From: Ceratodon purpureus | Lineage: Eukaryota > Streptophyta > Bryopsida > Pseudoditrichales > Ditrichaceae | DNA length: 64,000 bases | Reading direction: 5' to 3' | Assembly: GCA_014871385.1 (NCBI GenBank) | Contig: CM026432.1 | Span: 62,001-126,000, forward strand | Part shown: piece by piece, positions 20,770-30,694 of the stretch | Layout: each line of letters begins with the position of its first letter | Numbering within the stretch: the stretch's first letter is position 1 | The notes under the pieces: model-generated | The model's input: the letters and a program-made list of their open reading frames with translations, nothing else | Told to the model about the DNA's origin: nothing | The model's database searches: none | Position numbers and translations under genes: made by a program

Positions 20770-22319
20770 TCAAAAATATTGTGCATTTTGTGAATTCACA
20801 ACTCCTTTTACCATGTCCTCGGACTTCTTGTTCTTTTTAGAACTTGCTGGCAGCGTAAGTCGTCCTTCAGTATGGTAGTATTCTCCAATATATTGTGGCA
20901 GGTTTGCATTTAACTCCTGCCGAAGCAATTTCACATGATAAGGGCTTGGCAAAATACTGCCGGTAACTCGTTTGGTCATATTAGCAATGGAAGCCTTCAC
21001 AGCTTCGTAGATAGCATCATATTCTCGATGGGCAACCCCTGCCTGGTCGCAAGCAGCAAGAATTTTGTTCGGTCCAATACTCTTACCAATCGATTTAAGC
21101 ACATTGTTAGCAATCTCTGCCTCAACATGTGCCATAGCACGCTGAGAAGCGAGGGCTACACCTTCATGCCTTGACAGAATTTGAGCTAGTGCTACTACGG
21201 TTCTATTTTGGGACTCCTTATCGCCCCACATGCGTTGACGGCGACACTCCACTCGATTTTTGTGGACAGTAGACTGCACCACATCTTGTTACAACAATGT
21301 CCGCACAAGCTTTACTCTTGCTTTTGTTCCACCTGATCCGGATTTCAACTTGTGAATCTCTCCAAGAGCCCGAGCCGTACTTTGCATGCCCATAGAAGTC
21401 TCCTTCTTGAAGCTGGCCCTCCGATGGCAACAGTCAACGTCTTCTTCGAGACCCCGCACATGACACTTCAATTGCTCCACCCTTTGGGTATGGCAATCAC
21501 GAACAACCTGTAAGTCAGCCCGCAAATCCGTGCATGTCTTTTCTAACTCAAGGCAACGCATTCTCTCCAGTTGGACATCTTCGGCTGCCCTTCAGTTGCT
21601 GGCCAGAGCTTTGCCTCTAAGCAGAAGCACTTCTTTACTCAATTGTGTCAACTGGATCCACGTCTCTTCCTGTGTAGGACCATCTATACAATGATACAGC
21701 AGCCTATATGTATATCCTTGGAGACCGTGCTCGCCATGACATATGAATTCAATAAACTCTTTAAGCGAGCTCCTCATACACAGCTCCACTTGTTTAGAAC
21801 CTTGTCTGATGACCGGGGCATAGCGTGCATCCAATGAAACTTGGGGAATGTACTGAGTGCTTTGTGCAGCCCTTACTGCCATCGTGAACCCAATAATCGG
21901 TAGTCTTGATTGAATCTCCCATGGGCAGCTTAGTGATTTGGAGGTAATCAACAAAACTTCTTATGATTTTGGGACCACTCCATCGCCCAAAAAAAGTATT
22001 AACAAACTCTCTAAACCGTGATAATAATTGTTGGACAATTAAATTCACAATCACGAATACTTTTAACATAATTCGATAGACCACGACATCTACACATTCG
22101 ACCAGGAAACCTACTTTGCCCTATATTGTTGTGGCAACAAGGCCTAATGGCACCAGAATTCAAATTCCTAAAACCCATTAGCCTAGAAACACTCCACAAA
22201 GGTTTATTGTGGCAACTCACCTTCCTTTCAAGTACATCAATTAACATCTCTTTGATGAAGCAAATGTCGCCAACTAAGAACGACCCTTCGCCGCCGTCGC
22301 TGGCAGCGGACACTGCCAA
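20770..22319 (-). pseudogene. Decayed multi-exon gene of unknown function with coiled-coil segment
   Basis: A first exon is plausible from ATG 22319 (MAVSAASDGGEGSFLVGD) to a good donor GTGAGT near 22220. A second coding stretch begins near 22105 and includes a hydrophobic run (RIMLKVFVIVNLIVQQLL, possible membrane segment) and FGRWSGPKIIRSFVDYL. After a frameshift near 21880 the frame continues to 20770 with two in-frame stops, TGA 21592-21594 and TAA 21289-21291. The central part (LELEKTCTDLRADLQVVRD, VEQLKCHVRGLEED) is a predicted coiled coil, and the C-terminal part is Lys-rich. No domain recognised. The strand agrees with the CACTA exon at 9200-9616, so it could be the displaced upstream part of that element, but nothing proves it. 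Confidence 0.4.
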
Positions 22320-23549
22320 GAAATTAATTTGAATCTCAATTTTGCTCCACCGATCTAGGGCGTCATTGTCATTCGGAATCTTTGGAGCAAATCACATACA
22401 ATTCTGCGTGCCACATTGGCATAAGCAAATTGCTTGAAGCATAACAAGGCGCTGCGTTTTCTTGGTGTTGAACGGCGTAGAGCCGGTGGCGCCATCACGC
22501 CTAAACCGTTGTGGCAACAAGTCGAAGAAACCATGGATTGAGGCAACGGATCAAGGGAGTTTATTATTCGAGGAACAATAAATTCCACTCCTTGGCGCTC
22601 AACGAACACCGTCGACACCTCGGCGCCAACGAGGCAAAACCCAGCGACGCAGCTCCCTTCCGAACCATGTCAGGCCGCTGCGAGCAGCGTTTGCTCCTCC
22701 TGCTAACAGCTGCAGAGGGGTTTTTGGGCAGGAAGCTCACCTAATCCAGGCTGTCTTACAAGGCCTTTTGGAGACCCCAGATTTCCCCTAATGAATTCAA
22801 ATTGCCCAACATATGTATTACATAACTCATCCTGGCCACGAATAAAAAAATTGCGATGTCCCGACAAATTTGACTTTGTGGTACCTTAGGTCTAGCATTA
22901 TGTTGAAGGAAGGCTCAACAGACAAGGTCTTCTAAAGTGGAACTTCTTGTTGAACTCTAATTATTCTCCAAATTGCTCAAATCATGTTCTGCAACCTGCC
23001 AAAAAACTTACGAGTTAATAATTACAAATTATAATCTACAAATACTAGAAATCAATCTACAAAATCAATTCGAATGAAAATATAAAAAAATTTGAATTCA
23101 AATTATAAATCTAAAACAAAATAAGGAATTCACAAAGGAAATGGAAAACTTACAACGAAGGGGAATAAAGTGAACTATCTTATTTTGTGACATACAACGC
23201 AAATCCTTATAGGAGCTCCACGATTTCCCGGATATCGTCTTGTTCCCACAACTTGCCGATGATTTGAGCAATTTGCCGATATTTGACGCCACTCATTAAA
23301 TGCGTTTTGCGCCCAAATTTTTGAATGTAGGCTCTTCTTTTTGCCACCCATTCAGCCATTCTTCAATTCCTTTTCATCTAAATCCCGAAACGTGCTGCCC
23401 CTCTCAATTGAACCTAAAAATAAAAAAAAACCAATAATTAGAAGTTGAAACAAATTGAACAAAGATATAATAATCCAATTACAAGGAAAACCAAATATAG
23501 GAAATCAATCAATAAAGTATCAATTAAACAATGAACAAATTAGAAATTA
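22320..23549. other. Non-coding stretch with possible relic exons
   Basis: The block GTTGTGGCAACAAG occurs at 22131 and 22509 (a short direct repeat). A minus-strand stretch at about 23390-23170 contains KIWAQNAFNEWRQI, which vaguely recalls the N-terminal part of DUF3504-type tyrosine-recombinase proteins but is too short to call. From 22990 on the DNA is AT-rich. Confidence 0.35.
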
Positions 23550-24603
23550 TCACTGCGGTTGACCATTCACACTTTTGTTCCTGTTACACTCCTCCGCACC
23601 TACGTTGTCGTCTTTCTTAAGAAAAGTGCTAATGTGAGGGATGAATATTTTTTTCATGTCTTCTTCATCATCCTCATCCTTCAAAACAGGTAGATTAACA
23701 TCAACTTCTTCGATCTCCTCCTAAATTGGATTCTGATCTTCTTCACATTGGGTGATTCGCTCTACAACTGCCACAGCAGGAAATTGATCAACTGTCGCCA
23801 CTGTAAAACAAAATAAAAGCAGTGTTAATAATACAAACACATATTTCTAAACTAAAAATATCATAAATTACTTAGAAAACATTTTAGTTATCTCTATAAA
23901 CCCTAGCTACTCTAGGGTCGTGGACATGGATATAAACTAGTCTCCTCATGTTTTCAGCTTCTCTCCAACTCATACTACAGACAACTCTGCTATCTATAAA
24001 AACATCCATGTATTAGAGAAACCAAAATTACAAAGAGAAAACAAAGGAAATATTAATCATGTACCTCGATCGACTTAAAAAACCTCATTGGTCCCCAACA
24101 ACCCAGGACCATCAAGCAAATTCAAGCGAACACCCAAATCATGAGCCCCATCTACACATAAGTAAATACAAATAAAGAAAAGAAAACAACAGATCACATG
24201 GAATTACAAAATAGCTCAACTTCAATAAATGAGACGACCAACAAAGATCTCTCACCATGGAACGAAGAACCCTTGCTAATGATGTCTTCAACAGCTCCAC
24301 GATCAATAAAAGGATAATTCTCGCGAATATCTTCAAATACAAAAGAAATTACAAAATATACACAAAAATGCAATGTTGCGCAACTTTTCTACGGTCTTCG
24401 GCCGTACGTTGCCCCTAAAAGCTAGAAAAACAAATTCTAAGACTACTAAAAGATACTATTGACTTCAATATATTAAGTTTCTAAATTTCTAAATCTAATA
24501 CATCTATTATTTACCAATGAAGTTAAACTTACATCAATATCAAACAAAAAAGCTAACGAAAAACTCACCAGCAACAACTGACTTCTCGCCCACAATGTCT
24601 TCT

Positions 24604-25378
24604 TGTAACAAACCTCCCAATAGGTTTGCCACCAACTCTCAAAAAAGACAAATAAGAAAAGATAAAAACTCAATAGAACTACAAAGATCAAAATATATTG
24701 ACTGAAGGCTCACCACCCAACCATAGAGAAGTGATCACCAGAGAAGTGTCTCACCATCTCACCCCCGAGCCTTTATATATGAGTTCCTTCCCAAAAGGAA
24801 CTACAGTCTATCTTAGGCTATGTCCCAGAGTCTAGCCTATTCATAGATCATTCTATCTCCTTTACTCCTATATCTGGAGTAAAGGTAATCCACAAATCCT
24901 TCTAGGTTCTTCTATCTCTTCAACTTAGAGACTCTTCTAGATCTTTCCATCTTCTTTACTCCTATATCTGGAGTAAAGATAATCCATAGATCATTCTAGA
25001 TCCTTCTATCTCTTTAACTCAGAGACTCTTCTAGATCTTTACTCCTATATCTAGAGTAAAGATAATTCACCACTATCTTTACTCCTATATTTAGAGCAAA
25101 GCTAATTCACTACTATCAGTAGTCTAATTCTAGTGTACCTCATCTTGAGTTGTCTAACTCTTGTACACATGTTCTCAATCTTGAAGTGGTCTAACTCCAA
25201 TGCACTAAATATAGAGCTGTCTAACTCCAGTACACATGTTCTCAATCTGGAGTTGTCTAACTCCGGTCCATCCATCCTCAGCTGGGAGTTGTCTGACTCC
25301 TTTCATCCTCTCCTTACACACTGTCCAATGTGATTAGAAGATTTCATTCATCCATCTATCAATGTAAGTTACCTTACA
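24604..25378 (-). repeat. 3' LTR of the gypsy element (775 bp), with hairpin-rich arrays
   Basis: It contains four tandem copies (period about 40-90 bp, 24868-25110) of a palindrome CTTTACTCC-N7-GGAGTAAAG, and a second set of GGAGTTGTCTAACTCC-type palindromes (25140-25290). On the minus strand it begins TGTAAGGTAAC and ends GGTTTGTTACA. Confidence 0.9.
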
Positions 25379-25392
25379 ATCCTCCCTTTCCA

Positions 25393-28300
25393 TTAAAAGT
25401 CATTGTCTTCAATGACAAAGTCAGGATAATCCCTTCTGAAATCAACTTCTCTCTCCCAAGAAGCTTCTTCTTCCGGATAATCCTTCCACTTCACATAGAA
25501 TCTACGGAAGGACTTATTCCTTAGATGCTGATTCTCCACCTTCAAAATCTTCTCTGGTTGAGCAAGTAGTTCTCCCTCAGGAGCAGTTTTTGGAAGATCA
25601 GGCAAAACATGACTAGGATCAGATACATATTTCCTCAACAAACTCACATGAAATACATCATGTATGTGCCAATCCTCAGGCAACCTCAGTTTATAAGCAA
25701 CTTGTCCTATTCTCTCAATAATTTCAAAAGGACCACAAAACCGAGGTGATAACTTCCTTGACTTACCAAGCTTGAGTCCAGATCTTTTTGGAGTTACCTT
25801 CAAAAATACTTTATCACCCACTTCAAATTCACGAAAGATTCTTTTTCTATCAGCATAGTGTTTAGCTCTATCCTGAGCACTCTTCATAGCCAACTTTGCC
25901 AACTCTCTAATTTCATTCATTTCCTTAATCATTTCATTAATGCTTTCAAATCTAGTAGTAGGAGTAGAGAGTGTTATAGGAGTTCTACATTCTTGACCAT
26001 ATAAAACATAGAATGGACTTACCCCAATACTACTATGAATATGATCATTGTAAGCAAATTCAATCAAATGCAACCACTTATCCCATGAGTGTTGTTTCTT
26101 ACCAACATACATTGTCAACATATCTTCAAGAGTCCTGTTAGTTCTTTCAGTCTGTCCATCACTCTCAGGATGATATGCAATACTCAACTTAATTTTGGTC
26201 CCACACAATTTGAAAAGTGTGGTCCAAAATTCACTCACAAACTTACGATCTCTATCACTTATAATCTCACGCGGAATTCCATGGTGTTTGAAGATCTCTC
26301 TCATAAATAACTCAGCTACCCCATAAGCAGTTACAGTAGTAACTGTAGGAATAAAATGAGCTATCTTAGTGAGTCTATCTACAACCACCATGATGCTATC
26401 AAAGTTACTTCGAGTCTTGGCAATCCAACAATAAAATCCATACTGACTGATTCAAATTTCAAGTTAGGAACACTAAGAGGTTGCAACAATCCAGGGCTCT
26501 TCACTTGTTCAGACTTAGAGACTTGACATTTCAAACATCTTTCAACATATTCTTTGACATCCTTTTTCATTCCTGGCCAGTAATAATAACGCTTGACTGC
26601 CATATAGGTCTTTTGAAAACCTGGATGACCTGCTATTGGAATATCATGAAGGTTATTCATAATATTGAGTCTATATTCTCCAGCCTTGGGAATACAAACT
26701 CTGCCATTATAATATAAAACTTCATCTTTTAATTCAAAAGACTTAAACTTATCGATTTCATTCACAGTTCTAGCTTCCTTAGACAGACTTTCAAATGGAA
26801 TTTTAAAGAAATCATCATTAGGATAAAGCAATTTGATTTCATCCATCAGAGAATTTCTTATGCATGAAATAGCATTTGCTAGCGGTCTTCTAGAAAGAGC
26901 ATCAGCCACCACATTTTCCTTACCTTTAACACATTCAATTTCAAAATCAAACTCTTGTAGCAATTCCATCCACCTACACTGCCTTCTACTCAAATTCGAT
27001 TGGGTTGATAAATATTTCAAAGACTGGTGATCGGTTTCTATCTTAAACCTTACTCCTAGGAAATAATGTCTCCAAACCTTCAAAGAATGAATGACTGCTA
27101 GTAGTTCCTTCTTGTGTACTGGATAATTTAACTCAGCGGAATTCAATTTACGAGATTCATATGCAACTATCTTTCTATCTTGCATCAAAACTGCACCAAT
27201 AGCTAAATCGCTAGCGTCGGTACACAATATTATGTTTCCTTTCAAGGGATCCTTAATAGTCAAAACAGGAGTTTGTGTTAATACTGACTTCAAAGTCTGA
27301 AAACTCAAGTCACACTCAGCAGTCCAATCTATTTGATTACCCTTTCCTTTCAACAAATTGGCCATAGGAGCAGCTATTTTAGAAAATCCTTTGACAAATC
27401 TTCTATAATAGCTTGCAAGACCTAGAAAACTTCTCACTTCACTCTTGTCTTTTGGTATTGGCCACTCAGCAACTACCTTGACCTTCCTAGGATCTACTAA
27501 GATTCCCTCATCAGAAACGATGTGACCAAGAAATTCAATACAAGAGGTAAAGAAATCACACTTACTTAGCTTAGCATATAACTTATTCGCTCTCTGAATT
27601 TCAAAAACTTGTTTAAGATGTTTCTTATGTTCTTCTATATTTTTAGAATATACAAGAATATCATTCATAAATACTAACACAAATTTACCCAAAAGATCAC
27701 CAAATAAGGAATTCATCAAAGTCATAAACGTAGCAGGAGCATTTGTCAGTCCAAAAGGCATTACAACATACTCGTAGTGACGTAAACGCGATCTGAAGCC
27801 TGTTTTCGGAATGTCAGAGTCTTTAATTCGAATTTGATGATAACCACTCTTCAAATCTATCTTAGAAAATATTTTTGATCCATGTAAGTGGTCAAAAATA
27901 TCATCAACACGGGGCAACGGAAACCTATTCTTGACAGTGAGTTTATTAAGACCACGATAATCTACACACAATCTTAATGATCCATCTTTCTTCTTAACAA
28001 AGAGGACTGGGGCACCCCAAGGTGATTTGCTAGGTCTAATGTAACCTTTGTTCAACAAATCTTTCAATTGATTCTCCAACTCAACATTTTGAGTTAGAGA
28101 ATGACGATAGGGTGCCTTAGCAATAGGAGCGGCATCGACAATTAAATCTATAGCGTGATCAACATCTCTCCTAGGTGGCAATTCCGTCAACTCTTCAGGA
28201 AATATATCTTTAAATTCATCCAAGAATTCATTTATTCTTTTGTTATCCTTACTTTCATCCTCAACTTCACTCACATGTATTAGAAATACTTCGTGGTTTT

Positions 28301-28568
28301 TCCTAATACATCGTTTCATTTGTAAATGAGAAAGCATAGGGACCCTTGGTGAAGATCTCTTACCTCTTATGGTGAAAGATTTCCCGTTGTGAAGCTTTCC
28401 ATGGACTGCTCCCTCCTTGCATGCAATCCATGCGTCCACTTGCTTCAGCCACGCCATTCCTAGTATCACCTCATATCGTGCTCCATTCCAAACTTCAAAG
28501 TCCACCTCAGTATCTACACCTTGAATGTTCACAGGAACCTTCAACATGCGGTGAGTGATGGAACTAGT
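25393..28568 (-). pseudogene. pol: gypsy pol: protease end, RT, RNase H, integrase, chromodomain
   Basis: Domains in order: protease C-terminus ([13 protein letters not shown]), RT ([45 protein letters not shown]), RNase H ([26 protein letters not shown]), integrase zinc finger ([13 protein letters not shown]), catalytic core ([31 protein letters not shown]), and a chromodomain (FYVKWKDYPEEEASWE) to stop 25393. The RT metal-binding box reads FMND instead of F/Y-x-D-D, with Asn at codon 27663-27665, which should abolish polymerase activity. A one-base frameshift near 26400-26420 splits the integrase before [13 protein letters not shown]. The chromodomain class targets insertions to chromatin in this clade. 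Confidence 0.9.
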
Positions 28569-29897
28569 TTAGTTGTTTGGTAACAAAACTGAGCAAGGTT
28601 TGATAGGAACTAGGGGAAGTCCTATCTTGTGAGCAAATGAAGTTGATATCATATTGTGAGTGCTACCAGAATCAATAAGAATCATAGAAGAGAAGGAAGA
28701 GTTTAGAAAGCCTTTGATTTGGAGCACCGTTGGATCTTGCTCCACTTCCATGTTCAAAATAGCAGCTGAGACAGTTGGGACAACATCCTTGCTTGGCTCT
28801 CCATCAGATGTATCTTCATCTCCTTGCTCCACCTCCAAAGCTGTTGTCTTCCTTTTGGATGATGGACACTCAAAGCTTCGATGTCCAGGCTTATGACACC
28901 TAAAGCAAAGACCTTTCTTCACATGCTCCTCCTGCTCTTCTTTGCTCAAGATGGCACCCCTCTGTCCTGGATTGAACTTGGAACCTTGAGAGGGATTAGA
29001 ACCTTGAGAGAACTTTGAAGACATAAAGTTATTAGACCGATTGAACTCAGAGGACCTCTTTCCCAACAGACTCTTGTTCTTCTCTAACTTGCTATTAACC
29101 TCCCTCTCAAAGTTCAAAGCCAAACCATAAGCATCATCTAGAGTCCTTGGATGATATGCATTGACTTTAAATCTAATTGAATCCTTTAAGTTACGAAGAA
29201 AGAAGTCAACCCTATCACTTTCACCCCAATTGGGAAAATAAACAATATGTAAATCAAACTTTGACTTGTATTGGATTACAGACAAACTTCCCTGTTTCAA
29301 GTCATAGAGCCCTTGGCGCATGTCTTCTCCGTAATTCCCAGGAAGGAATTCTTGAAGAAACAAGTGCTTGAAAGTGCTCCAATTTGACAGAGGTTGAAGT
29401 CCACGATTCTCCCGGTCGTTCTTCAAATTATCGTACCACACACGAGCTTTGTCTTGAAGACAAATCACCATAGCCTTGATCTTGTCATCATCTTGGTAAT
29501 CTGAAGTGAAGAAGTCCTCCAGCATGGAAATAAAAGACTTGACCTCCTCCGGTTTGCAGTTCCTTCCTCCAAAAGAAGGCTTGAAAGGATACTTCCTCAA
29601 GTCCTTCAAAACATCAACTCTTCTAGGACCAGTACCCTTCAACGTAGATGTTGCAACAGAACCTATCTCTCTTGACTTAATTGGTAAAGATGAAGGAGGG
29701 CGAGGAGTGTCTGAACGAACACCTTTGGGGAGAGGTGGAGCTCCAGATTGTACAGAATCCCCTCTAGGAAGAGGATGAGCTCCAGATTGAACAGAATCCA
29801 AAATTTCCCTCATGGCTCCCATCACTCCTCTCATAATCCTCTCTTCTAAACCCGCAAGAGGATCAACTCTCCCTTCCAAACCCTGCAGAGGATCCAT
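28569..29897 (-). pseudogene. gag: gypsy gag and first half of protease, ended by a stop in the protease domain
   Basis: Start ATG 29897 lies 18 bp after the LTR. The capsid region (RKYPFKPSFGGRNCKPEEVK, then VWYDNL) is typical of Ty3 gag. A CCHC zinc knuckle, CFRCHKPGHRSFEC, precedes the aspartic protease active site ILIDSGSTHNMIS. A TAA at 28569-28571 follows PCSVLLPNN within the protease. The same frame continues into pol, so gag-pol was one polyprotein. Since the stop cuts the protease in two, it is a lesion rather than a programmed gag-pol boundary, though readthrough cannot be excluded. Confidence 0.85.
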
Positions 29898-29900
29898 ACC

Positions 29901-29912
29901 GCTCTGATACCA
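29901..29912 (-). promoter_or_regulatory. Primer-binding site complementary to initiator tRNA-Met
   Basis: On the minus strand TGGTATCAGAGC lies two bases downstream of the 5' LTR end, the usual plant Ty3/gypsy and Ty1/copia primer site. Confidence 0.92.
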
Positions 29913-29914
29913 AT

Positions 29915-30689
29915 TGTAACAAACCTCCCAATAGGTTTGCCACCAACTCTCAAAAAAGACAAATAAGAAAAGATAAAAACTCAATAGAACTACAAAGATC
30001 AAAATACATTGACTGAAGGCTCACCACCCAACCATAGAGAAGTGATCACCAGAGAAGTGTCTCACCATCTCACCCCCGAGCCTTTATATATGAGTTCCTT
30101 CCCAAAAGGAACTACAGTCTATCTTAGGCTATGTCCCAGAGTCTAGCCTATTCATAGATCATTCTATCTCCTTTACTCCTATATCTGGAGTAAAGGTAAT
30201 CCACAAATCCTTCTAGGTTCTTCTATCTCTTCAACTTAGAGACTCTTCTAGATCTTTCCATCTTCTTTACTCCTATATCTGGAGTAAAGATAATCCATAG
30301 ATCATTCTAGATCCTTCTATCTCTTTAACTCAGAGACTCTTCTAGATCTTTACTCCTATATCTAGAGTAAAGATAATTCACCACTATCTTTACTCCTATA
30401 TTTAGAGCAAAGCTAATTCACTACTATCAGTAGTCTAATTCTAGTGTACCTCATCTTGAGTTGTCTAACTCTTGTACACATGTTCTCAATCTTGAAGTGG
30501 TCTAACTCCAATGCACTAAATATAGAGCTGTCTAACTCCAGTACACATGTTCTCAATCTGGAGTTGTCTAACTCCGGTCCATCCATCCTCAGCTGGGAGT
30601 TGTCTGACTCCTTTCATCCTCTCCTTACACACTGTCCAATGTGATTAGAAGATTTCATTCATCCATCTATCAATGTAAGTTACCTTACA
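29915..30689 (-). repeat. 5' LTR of the gypsy element (775 bp)
   Basis: Same length and nearly same sequence as 24604-25378, with the same palindrome arrays. It directly abuts the tRNA-Met primer-binding site. It drives transcription leftwards (minus strand) into gag. Confidence 0.9.
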
Positions 30690-30694
30690 CTTCT

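Larger units (their letters stand above)
24604..30689 (-). mobile_element. Ty3/gypsy chromovirus-type LTR retrotransposon, 6086 bp, recent insertion
   Basis: Two 775-bp LTRs (24604-25378 and 29915-30689), each starting TGTAAC and ending TTACA, differ by only about one base that I noticed (24691 T versus 30006 C region). They are flanked by a perfect 5-bp target duplication CTTCT (24599-24603 and 30690-30694). The coding strand is minus, so the 5' LTR is on the right. Inside it is a primer-binding site for initiator tRNA-Met (29901-29912), and inside the left LTR is a purine-rich tract. Domain order gag, protease, RT, RNase H, integrase, chromodomain is the chromovirus order. Near-identical LTRs mean a young insertion, yet the coding frame has three lesions (a stop, a frameshift and a changed RT active site). 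Confidence 0.93.

Noticed and set aside
22355..22744. Small open frames on both strands near 22.4-22.7 kb
   Set aside because: Mutually overlapping, no splice support, no domain.
23170..23390. Possible DUF3504/Crypton-like recombinase fragment (KIWAQNAFNEWRQI)
   Set aside because: Only a few matching residues, adjacent stop, no catalytic Arg/His/Tyr motifs.
25133..25333. Short open frames repeated at 25133, 30444 and 44875
   Set aside because: They lie within the LTRs and are conserved only because the LTRs are copies; the palindromic DNA repeats explain them.
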